Assembly: GCF_014645815.1 (NCBI RefSeq)
Contig: NZ_BMML01000015.1
Location: 224,540-263,661 of the forward strand
Direction: 5' to 3'
DNA: 39,122 bases
From: Streptomyces fuscichromogenes
GTDB taxonomy: Bacteria; Actinomycetota; Actinomycetes; Streptomycetales; Streptomycetaceae
In this document: positions 15,344-23,255 of the stretch, piece after piece
How positions within the stretch are numbered: position 1 is the first letter of the stretch
How the letters are laid out: the number at the start of each line of letters is the position of its first letter
Translations under genes and position numbers: made by a program
The notes under the pieces: generated by a model
What the model was told of the DNA's origin: nothing
The model's database searches: none
What the model saw: only the letters and a program-made list of their open reading frames with translations

Positions 15344-16234
15344 TCATGCGGGTGTCCTCTCTCGTCGTTGGTTCATCGCGCCACGGATCTGGGCGGCGCG
15401 GGACTGGACCTCGGAAGGCGACAGGGGCGTGTTGGGGCTGCTGGGGGCGCGTTCGCCCCGGCATGCGCCGCAGATGCCGCCGGGCAGGGCCTCCGGGCGG
15501 CCCGGAGTGCGGCACTTCGCGCACTCCAGGATGCGGAGGGGCGGGCGAGCGGGTGGCCGTGCCGGCTCGGGCGGGAGCTTGTCGGTGAGGCGTCTGCGGA
15601 GGAGGGCGGCAGGGTGGTGGACGGGGGAGGGGAGCCCGCTGGTCAGGGCCTGGACGGCGTGTTCGTCGGTGGCGCCGCGGGCGAACCACTCCGCCAGCAG
15701 CGGGGCGAGGGCCGCGCAGTCGGCCTGGGAGAGGGAGAGGGCCGGGGCGGTGCGGCCGAGGGCGGCGAGGAGGATGTGGGCGCGGGAGCGGGTGGGGCGG
15801 GTGGGGCGGGCTCGGTCGGGGGGCTCCTCCGGCTCCGGTACGGCGCCCCGCGTGAACGCCGCCCACCAGTCATCGTCGTGTGCGGTACGGGACCACCACG
15901 ATCGGGTGATCCAGCGACGGCTCCCCGGGTCGGTCAGATGTTCCCGGCCCCGCCTCAGGTGCCCTGCCCGTTGGAGGTTGTTGAGGGCGGTACGGAGGGC
16001 GCACTGGCCGTAGGGGAGCTGCTTGGCCAGCGTCTTCACGGAGATGTCGGCGCCGTCGGGGAGCCGGTCGACGTACCCGGCGATGGCGGCTTCGCGAGGC
16101 GGGAGATGGGCGAAGTCGTGACGGGTGCGGCGGTGTTGGTCCGGCGCGGACCGCTTTCCGTACCCCGGGTTGGCCATGGGGTGCGGGGCGGCGTGCGCGG
16201 GCGAGGGGGCAGCACTAAGCTGACTGTCAGCCAT
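15344..16234 (-). CDS. Helix-turn-helix protein with C-terminal zinc finger
   Basis: About 296 residues, of a type I recall as frequent in Streptomyces. A winged-helix segment lies at about residues 40-100 (AAIAGYVDRLPDGADISVKTLAKQLPYGQCALRTALNNLQRAGHLRRGRE), followed by SRRWITRSWWSRT. The middle (PPDRARPTRPTRSRAH) is a basic linker, and the C-terminus has CAKC-x15-CGAC, a likely zinc finger. Probably DNA-binding; function unknown. ATG 16234 is favoured; an in-frame TTG at 16264 falls inside the leader hairpin and ATG further in (MANPGYG) is also possible. A promoter and hairpin lie upstream. Confidence 0.72.
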   Translation of the reverse strand: MADSQLSAAPSPAHAAPHPMANPGYGKRSAPDQHRRTRHDFAHLPPREAAIAGYVDRLPDGADISVKTLAKQLPYGQCALRTALNNLQRAGHLRRGREHLTDPGSRRWITRSWWSRTAHDDDWWAAFTRGAVPEPEEPPDRARPTRPTRSRAHILLAALGRTAPALSLSQADCAALAPLLAEWFARGATDEHAVQALTSGLPSPVHHPAALLRRRLTDKLPPEPARPPARPPLRILECAKCRTPGRPEALPGGICGACRGERAPSSPNTPLSPSEVQSRAAQIRGAMNQRRERTPA

Positions 16235-16263
16235 GGGATCGCTTGTTCCGATCTTGTTGGTCA

Positions 16264-16299
16264 AGCCCCCGCAGGTGTTGGTAGCGCCTGACGGGGGCT
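16264..16299 (-). promoter_or_regulatory. GC-rich hairpin in the leader of the HTH gene
   Basis: AGCCCCCG (16264-16271) pairs with CGGGGGCT (16292-16299), and inside it CAGG (16272-16275) can pair with CCTG (16287-16290). It has no U tract, lies in the transcribed leader and ends 29 bp before ATG 16234. I recall very similar leaders before related genes in other Streptomyces, which suggests a conserved role such as attenuation or protein binding. Confidence 0.55.
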
Positions 16300-16319
16300 G
16301 TTTCGTCCGTTATCCGGGC

Positions 16320-16349
16320 ACGCTAGACGATCGTGACTGTGCGTGGCAA
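16320..16349 (-). promoter_or_regulatory. Promoter of the HTH gene
   Basis: On the minus strand TTGCCA (16349-16344), 18 bp, TAGCGT (16325-16320) fits a vegetative sigma factor site. It predicts a leader of about 80 nt containing the hairpin. Confidence 0.5.
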
Positions 16350-16457
16350 GTCGAATGCGTCAAGTCAACACGCGGGGTGGGAGGGTGGGTTGAGGCCCTC
16401 TGACCATTCCTTGAAAAAGGCGTTCGGAGCTGGTCGCTTGAGCCTCGGGACCCCTTT

Positions 16458-17429
16458 TCACATCGCCCAGTAGTCGCGCTCCGGCAGTTCGACCCAGTGG
16501 TCCGGTGGGCCGATGACCGCGCGGGCGTCGGTGGGGCGGAGGCCGGTGCGGGCGAGGGAGTAGGCCACGGCCTTGTAGTGGTGGAGGTACGAGAGCAGGG
16601 CCTCCTCCGGGCTGTCCTCGGCGTACGGGCCGCCACCCGGGTGCAGGTCCCAGCCCTCGCAGACGCCGTCACGGTGGACGCTGCCCTGGTTGCCGCTCTT
16701 GGGGTTGGCGTAGAGGCCGTAGGAGACGGTGCCGGGGGAGAGACGGGCGTGCAGTCCGGGCATCGACGGGCCGTATCCCCAGGGCTGGGTGAGCACGCAG
16801 CCGCCGGGCACGGTTGTCACGCCGACCAGCAGCAGGGTGTCGTCCAGCTCGTACTCGTACGGGTCCGCCAGCAGGTCTTCCATCAGCCGGGCGTCGGCCG
16901 GCCTCGCCTCCAGACGGCGTATCGCCTCCTCGGCGTCGATCCCGGCGACGCAGGCCAGCCCCAGGCCGTCGTGGTGGAACTCGCCGAGCGCCGCGAGGAG
17001 CCTCCGGCTCTCCTCCGCCATCGCGCGCTCGGTCTCCGTCAGGGGCGGTACGCCCTCGGCCGGCGTGAACAGGTCCGGCTCCGGTCCGGCCAGACTCAGC
17101 CGGGCCGGAGTCCAGCCGCCGAACCCGCTCCACAGCGGGTCGGCTCCGGCGGCGGCGAGCGCTCGTGCGTTCTCGGTACGGCCGGCGACCACCGCCTCCC
17201 ACAAGGCGGTTGCCCCGTTCTCCAGCGCGTCCACGTCGGCGACGCGGCGGGACAGCTCGGCGACGACCTCGGGCGAGCCGAAAATCGCCGCGCGGTGCAG
17301 GGGGCGTGAGCCTCCGGCGCCCCACCTCTCCGGATCGGCCCCGGCATCGAGCCGCCGCGTCACGTCCGCGTGGTCCAACCAGCCCTGGTAGTCCATGCCG
17401 GCCCACGCTCCGTCGTCCCGCCCTGTCAT
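16458..17429 (-). CDS. Ankyrin-repeat protein with a conserved C-terminal domain
   Basis: 323 residues. The N-terminal third has ankyrin-like repeats: a WLDHADVTRRLDAGADPERW unit, SRPLHRAAIFGSPEVVAELSRR, and NGATALWEAVVAGRTENARALAAAGADPLW. The rest is a domain I do not recognise by name, rich in Trp, Gly and Tyr (VLTQPWGYGPSMPGLHARLSPG, SYLHHYKAVAYSLARTGLRP), ending DHWVELPERDYWAM. ATG 17429 is set by GGAGGGG just upstream; the frame is open to 17489. Ankyrin repeats suggest protein-protein contact. The 200 bp on its 3' side, up to the HTH gene's leader, hold the promoter described separately. Confidence 0.8.
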   Translation of the reverse strand: MTGRDDGAWAGMDYQGWLDHADVTRRLDAGADPERWGAGGSRPLHRAAIFGSPEVVAELSRRVADVDALENGATALWEAVVAGRTENARALAAAGADPLWSGFGGWTPARLSLAGPEPDLFTPAEGVPPLTETERAMAEESRRLLAALGEFHHDGLGLACVAGIDAEEAIRRLEARPADARLMEDLLADPYEYELDDTLLLVGVTTVPGGCVLTQPWGYGPSMPGLHARLSPGTVSYGLYANPKSGNQGSVHRDGVCEGWDLHPGGGPYAEDSPEEALLSYLHHYKAVAYSLARTGLRPTDARAVIGPPDHWVELPERDYWAM

Positions 17430-17521
17430 CCCGCGTCCCCTCCAGCCCGTCGATCCCCGCGACGCCACCCTCGCAGACGGCGCTGACAACGGGTGCCGAC
17501 AACTGCCCGGGGGTCACTTCA

Positions 17522-17728
17522 TCAGCGGGCGCTCCCCTTCACAGCCTCCACAAAGGCCGCCCAGGCGGCCGACCGGAACACGAGCTTCGGGCCGAGGGGG
17601 GCCGCCTTGGAGTCACGGACGGGGATGAGGGCGGGGTGGGCGTCGGAGACCTCCAGGCAGTCGTTTCCGCCGGGGCCGCTGTACGTGGATTTGCGCCAGC
17701 CGAGTTCGTGGTCAGGGATTCTGCTCAT
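17522..17728 (-). CDS. DUF397 protein, partner of the adjacent XRE regulator
   Basis: 68 residues with the DUF397 signature: WRKSTYSGPGGNDCLEV in the first half and VRDSKAAPLGPKLVFRSAAWAAFV in the second. DUF397 genes in Streptomyces occur beside XRE/DUF5753 regulators, as in the whiJ and abaA-type loci, where the small protein is thought to modulate its partner. It overlaps the 3' end of the XRE gene by 17 bp and has GGAGG at a good distance from ATG 17728, so the two are translated from one message. Confidence 0.9.
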   Translation of the reverse strand: MSRIPDHELGWRKSTYSGPGGNDCLEVSDAHPALIPVRDSKAAPLGPKLVFRSAAWAAFVEAVKGSAR

Positions 17729-18551
17729 GCGTGTAATCCTCCGCCAACGCCTCGATCAGGGCCAGGGACTTCTCCTGCGAGAGCGCGGAGGCCACGAGCA
17801 GATCAAACACGAACCTCAGTTGGGTGACGGTGGCCGGATCGTCCTCCAGCCGCCCACTGCGCACCGCTTCGAGGTAGGCCAGCGGAGGGGCGTCCTCGAA
17901 CTCCATCAACTTGAGGGCTCCCGCCATGCCCGCGTGTGCACCCGCGCTGAGCGGCAGTACCTGCACGATGGCCCGATTGCGGCGGGACAGGTCGGCAATG
18001 TGGCGCAGGGCTTCCGCCATCACTCCCCGACCGCCCGCTGCCCGGCGCAGCGCCGCTTCGTCAAGCACCATCCACAACAACGGCTTTGTTGGGTGGTCCA
18101 GCAGACGGGTCCGATCCATCCGGCCTTGCGTCCACTCTTTGATGGTCTCCGCAGGTGTCGTCGGGTCGTAAGCGCGGTTCACCGCCCAGGCGTACGCGGG
18201 TGTTTGAAGCAGTCCGGGGACCAGGAGCGGCGTGTACTGCCTGATCGCTGTCGCCTCAGCCTCCAACTCTGCTACGTCCACGAAGAACGCCGGGTACTTG
18301 GAGGTTGCCCCCACCCCGCAGTGCCGCGTGAAGAAGCCCCCGGCCGCCAGGACTTCGTCCAGCATCCGCGCTACCTCCGGCTGCATCCGTCGTGTCCCTG
18401 CCTCCAGTTGCCCGATGAATGAACCGCTCACGAATACCAGCTGGCCCAATTCGGCCTGGCTCAGACCCTTCCGCTCGCGCGCGTGCCGCAGCTCCGCCCC
18501 CAGCAGGGCCCGCGGCGATGACGACGGATCCAGATCCTTCGGCCCTGCCAT
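17712..18551 (-). CDS. XRE family regulator with DUF5753 domain (WhiJ-like)
   Basis: 279 residues. Residues about 15-70 are a helix-turn-helix (LGAELRHARERKGLSQAELGQLVFVSGSFIGQLEAGTRR). The remaining DUF5753 part includes YTPLLVPGLLQTPAYAWAVNR, TRLLDHPTKPLLWMVLDEAALRR and AIVQVLPLSAGAHAGM, all usual for the family. Such regulators influence development and antibiotic production in Streptomyces. ATG 18551 is chosen; GTG 18557 and TTG 18569 are in frame. A perfect inverted repeat lies 15 bp upstream and may be its own operator. Operon with the DUF397 gene. Confidence 0.9.
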   Translation of the reverse strand: MAGPKDLDPSSSPRALLGAELRHARERKGLSQAELGQLVFVSGSFIGQLEAGTRRMQPEVARMLDEVLAAGGFFTRHCGVGATSKYPAFFVDVAELEAEATAIRQYTPLLVPGLLQTPAYAWAVNRAYDPTTPAETIKEWTQGRMDRTRLLDHPTKPLLWMVLDEAALRRAAGGRGVMAEALRHIADLSRRNRAIVQVLPLSAGAHAGMAGALKLMEFEDAPPLAYLEAVRSGRLEDDPATVTQLRFVFDLLVASALSQEKSLALIEALAEDYTHEQNP

Positions 18552-18565
18552 GTGCACGCCCCTGT

Positions 18566-18585
18566 CCAACAGACGAGGTTGTTGG
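18566..18585. promoter_or_regulatory. Inverted repeat in the divergent region at the XRE gene
   Basis: CCAACA-N8-TGTTGG, perfect arms, between the XRE gene (start 18551, minus) and the plus-strand gene at 18663. Its place suggests control of one or both; binding by the XRE protein is inference. Confidence 0.5.
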
Positions 18586-18662
18586 GATGCCGTATCTGGC
18601 CAGGTTAGGGGCGTGAAGGCAACGCTGTGTCGTGAAGCGGAAACTCAGCGTGGAGGTGCGGA

Positions 18663-19061
18663 ATGGTGCTGCGGACCACCGAGGACGTCGTGGAGTCGTT
18701 GCGGGCGGCCCTGAGAGGTGTCGGTGTCGTGCTGCCCTCGCTCTGCGTCGATCCGGTGACCGGGGCGAGCGACGAGCCGTTCGCGCTGGTCGAGTTGGGG
18801 CGGTGCAATGTGCGGGTCGCGGAGCGGCTGGCGTCGGTGGTGAGGGGGGAACGGCCGCCGTTCGGGACGTTCGTGACGGACGTGCGGGACGGGCGGCTCG
18901 GGGAGGTCAGGGGGCATGTCGGCGGTGTCGTGCGGGTGCGGCCCGTCGTCGGCGGCAAGGAGTGGGACTGCCCGCCCGAGTCACTGGAGCCGGCGTCGCC
19001 GGACGACGTGCTGCGGGCGCAGGTGCGGCGGGCCAACAGGGAGCAGCGGCTGACCTGTTGA
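18663..19061 (+). CDS. Conserved hypothetical protein
   Basis: 132 residues, soluble, no named family recognised. The beginning (TTEDVVESLRAALRGVGVVLPSLCVDP) and the middle (FALVELGRCNVRVAERLASVVR) look like ordered secondary structure; Arg and Val are abundant and the C-terminus is basic. GGAGGTG at 18652-18658 sets ATG 18663. It is divergent from the XRE/DUF397 pair, separated by 111 bp. I have the impression that similar proteins accompany XRE/DUF397 loci, which would make it part of that unit; this is memory, not evidence. Confidence 0.75.
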   Translation: MVLRTTEDVVESLRAALRGVGVVLPSLCVDPVTGASDEPFALVELGRCNVRVAERLASVVRGERPPFGTFVTDVRDGRLGEVRGHVGGVVRVRPVVGGKEWDCPPESLEPASPDDVLRAQVRRANREQRLTC

Positions 19062-19097
19062 GCGCGGTGGTCGGCGGCGGCGACCCCGGTGACCTCA

Positions 19098-20501
19098 TCA
19101 CCTGGATCGCCGGGGTGACGGGTCGGCCGGGCTGCCGGGGGCGACGGCGGGGCGGAAACCGGCGTACGTCGCCAGGAAGCCCACGGCGTAGCCGGTCAGC
19201 AGACCGCCCGCGTAGATCGCCGCCGCCAGGGCCGGGCCCCGGTTCCCGGTGAGGAGCGGGAACAGGGCCCAGCCCGAGGGGCCGATGGCGGTGGCGCCCA
19301 CCCGGTCGCCGAGCACCGCGAAGAAGCCGACGAAGGCGCCGCCCGCCGCCCCGCCCGCGCAGGCGGTGAGGAAGGGGCGGCCGAGGGGGAGCGAGACGCC
19401 GTAGATGAGGGGTTCGCCGACGCCCAGCAGGCCCGCCGGGAGCGCCGACCTGATGGTCGTACGGAGGTGGGTGTCGTGGCGGAGGCGGACGTAGACGGCG
19501 AGCGCCGCGCCCACCTGGCCGGCGCCGGCCATGGCGAGAAGGGGGAGCAGGACGGTGTAGCCCTGCTGCTGGATGAGCGTGGTGTGGATGGGGATCAGGG
19601 CCTGGTGCAGGCCCAGCATGACCAGGGGGAGGAAGAGGCCGCCGAGGATCAGGCCCGCGAGCGGCCCGGTGGTGGCGAGCAGCCAGTTCGCCGCGGTGCC
19701 GATGGCGGAGGAGACGAGACCGGCGGCGTACATCAGGCCGTAGAGCGTGGCCAGTCCGGCGACCAGGACGGTGACGGTGGGGGTGACCAGGACGTCCAGG
19801 GCGTCGGGGACGCGGCCCCGGCACCACCGTTCGACGTACGTCGCGAGCAGCGCCGCCGCCAGGGCTCCGAGGACGCCGCCCTGCCCGGGAACGAGCGCCA
19901 CCCCGAAGGCCGTCACCTTCGCCACGCCCGGATAGACCACGATCGCCGCGACCGCGCCGCCGAGCACCGGTGTCCCGCCGAACACCTTCGCCGTGTTGTA
20001 GCCGACGAAGACGCTGATCAGGGCCATGAAGCCGGAGGCGATCGCGGCGAGGGCGGGGGTCAGGCCGGGCAGCCAGCCGGCGTTCACGAGCAGTCCGTCG
20101 AGCCCCGCGAGCACCCCGCAGCCGATCAGGGCGGGAATGAGCGGCACGAAGACGTCGGCGACGCGGCGGAGGGCGGTCTTGACCGGGGTCGCGTTACGCC
20201 GCACCCGCTCCGCCCGCAGCTCGGCCCCACGCGCGGCGAGCCGCTGCGCGGACAGCAGCTTGTCGAACTCGGCGGTCACGGTCACCACGGCCCCCGGCCC
20301 GATGACGATCTGGAAGGTGTCCCCGTCGGCCACCACCCCCAGCACCCCCGGAACGGCCCGTACCGCCTCCGCGTCCACGAGCGACGGATCGCCCAGCCCC
20401 ACTCTGAGCCGGGTCATGCAGTGGGCGACGGAGGTGACGTTCGCGGGGCCGCCGACCAGGGGCAGCAGCGCGACAGCGGTGTCGTACGACGATCTCTGCA
20501 C
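19098..20501 (-). CDS. murP: PTS EIIBC permease, N-acetylmuramic acid type (MurP)
   Basis: 467 residues. The EIIB domain comes first, with the phosphorylated cysteine in HCMTRLRV (Cys28) and GVLGVVADGDTFQIVIG; the EIIC membrane domain follows from about residue 110 with some ten hydrophobic segments (VFVPLIPALIGCGVLAGLDG, GFMALISVFVGYNTAKVFGG, ...LLGVGEPLIYGVSLPLGRPF). No EIIA domain is fused, so a separate EIIA such as Crr is required. It lies 16 bp after murQ on the same strand, so import and phosphorylation of N-acetylmuramic acid is the most likely role, feeding MurNAc-6-phosphate to MurQ. Convergent with the hypothetical gene at 18663. Confidence 0.9.
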   Translation of the reverse strand: MQRSSYDTAVALLPLVGGPANVTSVAHCMTRLRVGLGDPSLVDAEAVRAVPGVLGVVADGDTFQIVIGPGAVVTVTAEFDKLLSAQRLAARGAELRAERVRRNATPVKTALRRVADVFVPLIPALIGCGVLAGLDGLLVNAGWLPGLTPALAAIASGFMALISVFVGYNTAKVFGGTPVLGGAVAAIVVYPGVAKVTAFGVALVPGQGGVLGALAAALLATYVERWCRGRVPDALDVLVTPTVTVLVAGLATLYGLMYAAGLVSSAIGTAANWLLATTGPLAGLILGGLFLPLVMLGLHQALIPIHTTLIQQQGYTVLLPLLAMAGAGQVGAALAVYVRLRHDTHLRTTIRSALPAGLLGVGEPLIYGVSLPLGRPFLTACAGGAAGGAFVGFFAVLGDRVGATAIGPSGWALFPLLTGNRGPALAAAIYAGGLLTGYAVGFLATYAGFRPAVAPGSPADPSPRRSR

Positions 20502-20517
20502 TCCCCGAGCGTGCGGG

Positions 20518-21447
20518 TCAGCCGCCCGCCGTGGCGAGCGCGGCGCGCAGATGGCCGCCGGACTCCTCCAGAAGGCGGGTGGCGGTGGGCCCGTCGACGC
20601 CGGCCAGGATCACCAGGACGGCGTCCTTCACCTCGCCGTCGGTGGCGGTGAGGGCCGCCTCGATCTCCTCGTCCGACGCACCCGTGGCGAGGGCCACGAT
20701 CCGCCGTGAACGGGCCCGCAGCTTCTCGTTCGAGGCGCGGACGTCGACCATCAGGTTCCCGTAGGTCTTGCCGAGCCGGATCATCGTGATCGTCGACAGC
20801 ATGTTGAGGACGAGCTTCTGGGCGGTGCCGGCCTTGAGCCGGGTGGAGCCGGTGAGCAGCTCGGGGCCGACGACGACCTCGATGCCGTGCTCGGCGGCGG
20901 CCGCGAGCGCGCTGCCCGCGTTGCAGGAGAGACCGACGGTCAGCGCGCCGAGGGCACGAGCGTGCTCGACGGCGCCGACGGCGTAGGGGGTGCGGCCGGA
21001 GGCCGAGATCCCGACGACCGTGTCGGACGGGCCGATGCCGAGCGCGTCGAGGTCCGTCCGGGCCAGCGCCGCGGAGTCCTCGGCCCCTTCGACGGACGTG
21101 ACCAGGGCGGTGGGCCCGCCCGCGATGACCCCGACGACCTGCCCGGGGGCGGTGTTGAAGGTGGGCGGACACTCGGAGGCGTCCAGCACCCCGAGCCGCC
21201 CGGCGGTACCGGCCCCGGCGTGGACAAGGCGGCCGCCCTGGGCCATCCGGGTGGCGATGGCGTCGATCGCCGCCGAGATCTGCGGCAACCGGAGAGCCAC
21301 GGCCCCGGCCACCCCCGCGTCCTCGCCGTTCATGAGCCGGGCGAGGTCGAGGGTGGGAAGCGTGTCGATCTCGGCGAACTCGGGGCGGAACGCCTCGGTG
21401 GTGAGCGTTTCGAGCGCGGTGCGGAGGGCGTGATGTTCGGTGGTCAT
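20518..21447 (-). CDS. murQ: N-acetylmuramic acid 6-phosphate etherase MurQ
   Basis: 309 residues, SIS domain. It cleaves the lactyl ether of MurNAc-6-phosphate to give GlcNAc-6-phosphate and D-lactate, recycling cell-wall sugar. HAGAGTAGRLGVLDASECPPTF is the family hallmark; VGISASGRTPYAVGAVEHAR, SRLKAGTAQK-type sequence and GNLMVDVRASNEKL follow. ATG 21447 has AAAGAG upstream; the frame continues open to 21558 but that part is the dispersed repeat. Order on the minus strand is rpiR, murQ, murP, with copy B of the repeat in the gap between rpiR and murQ, so murQ may have its own promoter. Confidence 0.95.
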   Translation of the reverse strand: MTTEHHALRTALETLTTEAFRPEFAEIDTLPTLDLARLMNGEDAGVAGAVALRLPQISAAIDAIATRMAQGGRLVHAGAGTAGRLGVLDASECPPTFNTAPGQVVGVIAGGPTALVTSVEGAEDSAALARTDLDALGIGPSDTVVGISASGRTPYAVGAVEHARALGALTVGLSCNAGSALAAAAEHGIEVVVGPELLTGSTRLKAGTAQKLVLNMLSTITMIRLGKTYGNLMVDVRASNEKLRARSRRIVALATGASDEEIEAALTATDGEVKDAVLVILAGVDGPTATRLLEESGGHLRAALATAGG

Positions 21448-21483
21448 TCGGATACGGCTCTTTCTGACTCGGTCGAGTGCACG

Positions 21484-21558
21484 CACCCGGGGGCGCGGGG
21501 CTGTATCGAATCTGCGGCTACCGCCGCGTGGGCGCGACCCGCCACGACGGACCGGCAC
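21484..21558. repeat. Dispersed GGGGCGCGGGG repeat, copy B (long form)
   Basis: GGGGGCGCGGGGCTGTATCG, then the hairpin-like TGCGGCTACCGCCGCG, TGGGCGCGACC and CCACGACGGACCGGCAC. Its left part matches copy A (12848) and its right part matches copy C (30455). It lies between rpiR and murQ. Confidence 0.65.
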
Positions 21559-21585
21559 GTACCCACGGTGATCAAGTCCTGCGGT

Positions 21586-22515
21586 CTATCGGGGCACACT
21601 CCGGTGCCGATGAGCCAACGCCTCGTACGACGCCGCCAACGCCGGCGCCGCCGCCTCGTACGTCCGCTGCGCCACCCCCACGAACAGACAGTCCACCACC
21701 AGCAGCTGCCCGGTCCGCGACGACATCGCCGCCGGCCGCAGCTCGCTCTCCCGCGAGGTGGACGTCGTCAGCACGTGATCGGCGTACCGCGTCACCGAGG
21801 ACCCCGGCCGTCCGGTGACGGCGACGGTCGTGGCACCCCGCTCGAAGGCCACCCGCAACGGCTCTATGACATCCCCGGTCGCGCCGGAGTGCGTGATCGC
21901 TATCGCCACGTCCCCGGCCCGCAACTGCACCGCGTTGGTGACCGCGAGATGGGGATCGCTGTGGGCGTGCGCTATCAGCCCTATCCGCAGCAGCTTCTGT
22001 GTGAGGTCCTGGGCGACCAGTCCCGATGCCCCGATGCCGTACACATCGGTCCGCCGGGCCCCGGCCAGCGCGCTCACCGCGGCCGCCAACTGCGTCGTGT
22101 CGAGGCCGGCCGCGGTGTCCGCGAGGGTCTGCTGCTCGTCGTGCGCGAGCTTCGCGACGACGTCGGCGATCGGGTCGTCGACGGCGATGTCCGTGGTGAT
22201 CGCGGGTGCCCGCCCCGACCGCTGCTGCGCGGCGAGCCCGGCCAGGGCGAGCCGCAGGTCGCGGTAGCCGGGGTAGCCGAGCAGCCGGGCGGTGCGGACG
22301 ACGGTCGCCTCGCTCGTGCCGGTGAGCTCCGCGAGGCCGGTGACCGTGAGGGCCGCGCAGCCGGCCGGGTCCTCCGCGACGGCCTCGGCGACGCGCTGCA
22401 CGGAACGGGTCATGGAGGGCGCGAGCGTCCGCACCTTGGCCGCGAGGGCGGCGGGAGCCGGTGGCGGGGCACCGGTTCCGTACCCGCCGAAAGTTTCCTT
22501 CACGCGTTCGGTCAC
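21586..22515 (-). CDS. RpiR family regulator (MurR-like)
   Basis: 309 residues. N-terminal HTH (TVTGLAELTGTSEATVVRTARLLGYPGYRDLRLAL, about residues 55-90) and C-terminal SIS sugar-phosphate domain (VYGIGASGLVAQDLTQKLLRIG; VAIAITHSGATGDVIEPLRVA). Regulators of this family sense MurNAc-6-phosphate at murQP loci, and its position ahead of murQ and murP supports that role. GTG 22515 is chosen because promoter TTGACC-N18-TATCTT ends 6 nt before it; a nearby ATG is in another frame. The palindrome GAAA-N5-TTTC overlaps this -10, so it is probably autorepressed. Confidence 0.9.
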   Translation of the reverse strand: MTERVKETFGGYGTGAPPPAPAALAAKVRTLAPSMTRSVQRVAEAVAEDPAGCAALTVTGLAELTGTSEATVVRTARLLGYPGYRDLRLALAGLAAQQRSGRAPAITTDIAVDDPIADVVAKLAHDEQQTLADTAAGLDTTQLAAAVSALAGARRTDVYGIGASGLVAQDLTQKLLRIGLIAHAHSDPHLAVTNAVQLRAGDVAIAITHSGATGDVIEPLRVAFERGATTVAVTGRPGSSVTRYADHVLTTSTSRESELRPAAMSSRTGQLLVVDCLFVGVAQRTYEAAAPALAASYEALAHRHRSVPR

Positions 22516-22519
22516 CCAT

Positions 22520-22551
22520 GAAAGATATTTTCGGTTCCGTCGCCCGGTCAA
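22520..22551 (-). promoter_or_regulatory. rpiR promoter with overlapping palindrome
   Basis: On the minus strand TTGACC (22551-22546), 18 bp, TATCTT (22527-22522), then 6 nt to GTG 22515. GAAAGATATTTTC (22520-22532, arms GAAA and TTTC) covers the -10; a second GAAA-G-TTTC lies inside the gene at 22489-22497. The -35 is 20 bp from the start of the divergent gene at 22571. Confidence 0.65.
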
Positions 22552-22570
22552 GACCGCGCACAATGGGACC

Positions 22571-22966
22571 ATGGACCCCGTAAGCCCCTTGGAACAGGCG
22601 TTGCACGCCGCCCGCGCCCTGGTGCTCGCCGACCTGGTCGCCGGCGAGGTCGCCGAGGCGGACGTGGTGTCGCTGGTCGAGGACTCCGTCGTACAGCGGC
22701 GCTGGTGGGTCCAGCAGTGGCCGGACGGCGCGGAGTACGTGGCCGGGCTGGTGGCCCAGGACGTACAGGACGCCCTGCTGGAGCGGTACGGCCGCTGGCC
22801 GCTGTGCCCGGTGTGCGGCTCCGGCGACCCGCACGCGCTCGACGTCGAACCGGAACTCGGCCCCGACCCGCACTGGGTGTGCCACAAGGTGGGTGTGAAG
22901 GTCGCCTCCGTCGGCTCCCTGGCCGGTTCCCTGGGCGGCTCCCCGGGCGGGACGGCGTCCTCGTGA
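22571..22966 (+). CDS. Conserved hypothetical protein with CPVCG zinc-ribbon motif
   Basis: 131 residues. The first 75 are helical and acidic (LEQALHAARALVLADLVAGEVAEADVV, WVQQWPDGAEYVAGLVAQDVQDALLERYG); then LCPVCGSGDPHAL and, later, HWVCHKVGV could together bind zinc; the end is Gly/Ser-rich. Divergent from rpiR. It is followed, with a 10 bp gap, by the DUF4031 gene, so the two form an operon. No function can be assigned. Confidence 0.78.
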   Translation: MDPVSPLEQALHAARALVLADLVAGEVAEADVVSLVEDSVVQRRWWVQQWPDGAEYVAGLVAQDVQDALLERYGRWPLCPVCGSGDPHALDVEPELGPDPHWVCHKVGVKVASVGSLAGSLGGSPGGTASS

Positions 22967-22976
22967 GGGTGCTCTC

Positions 22977-23249
22977 GTGACGGTGTACATCGACCCGCCG
23001 AACTGGCCGGGCCACGGCCGGATGTGGTCCCATCTGGTCAGCGACGTCTCGTACGCCGAACTGCACGCCTTCGCCGAGGACTTGGGCGTGCCCCGCCGCG
23101 CCTTCGAGCGCGACCACTACGACATCCCCTCCCACCGCTACGCGGACGCGGTGGCGGCGGGGGCGGTGGAGGTCGGCAGCCGCGAGGTGGTGCGGCTGCT
23201 GCACGGGGCGGGGCTGCGCCGGCGCAAGGGTGACGTGTCCCGCGGCTGA
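22977..23249 (+). CDS. DUF4031 domain protein
   Basis: 90 residues. The start TVYIDPPNWPGHGRMWSHLVSDVSYAELHAFAEDLGVPRRAFERDHYDIP is the conserved DUF4031 pattern, with several invariant-looking Asp, His and Trp residues that could form an active site. Function unknown. GTG 22977 with a weak GAGGG upstream. It ends 6 bp from the convergent MDMPI-GNAT gene. Confidence 0.88.
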   Translation: MTVYIDPPNWPGHGRMWSHLVSDVSYAELHAFAEDLGVPRRAFERDHYDIPSHRYADAVAAGAVEVGSREVVRLLHGAGLRRRKGDVSRG

Positions 23250-23255
23250 CGGCCT

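Noticed and set aside
16264..16299. The hairpin as a plain terminator of an upstream gene
   Set aside because: It lies inside the leader predicted from the TTGCCA-N18-TAGCGT promoter and has no U tract.
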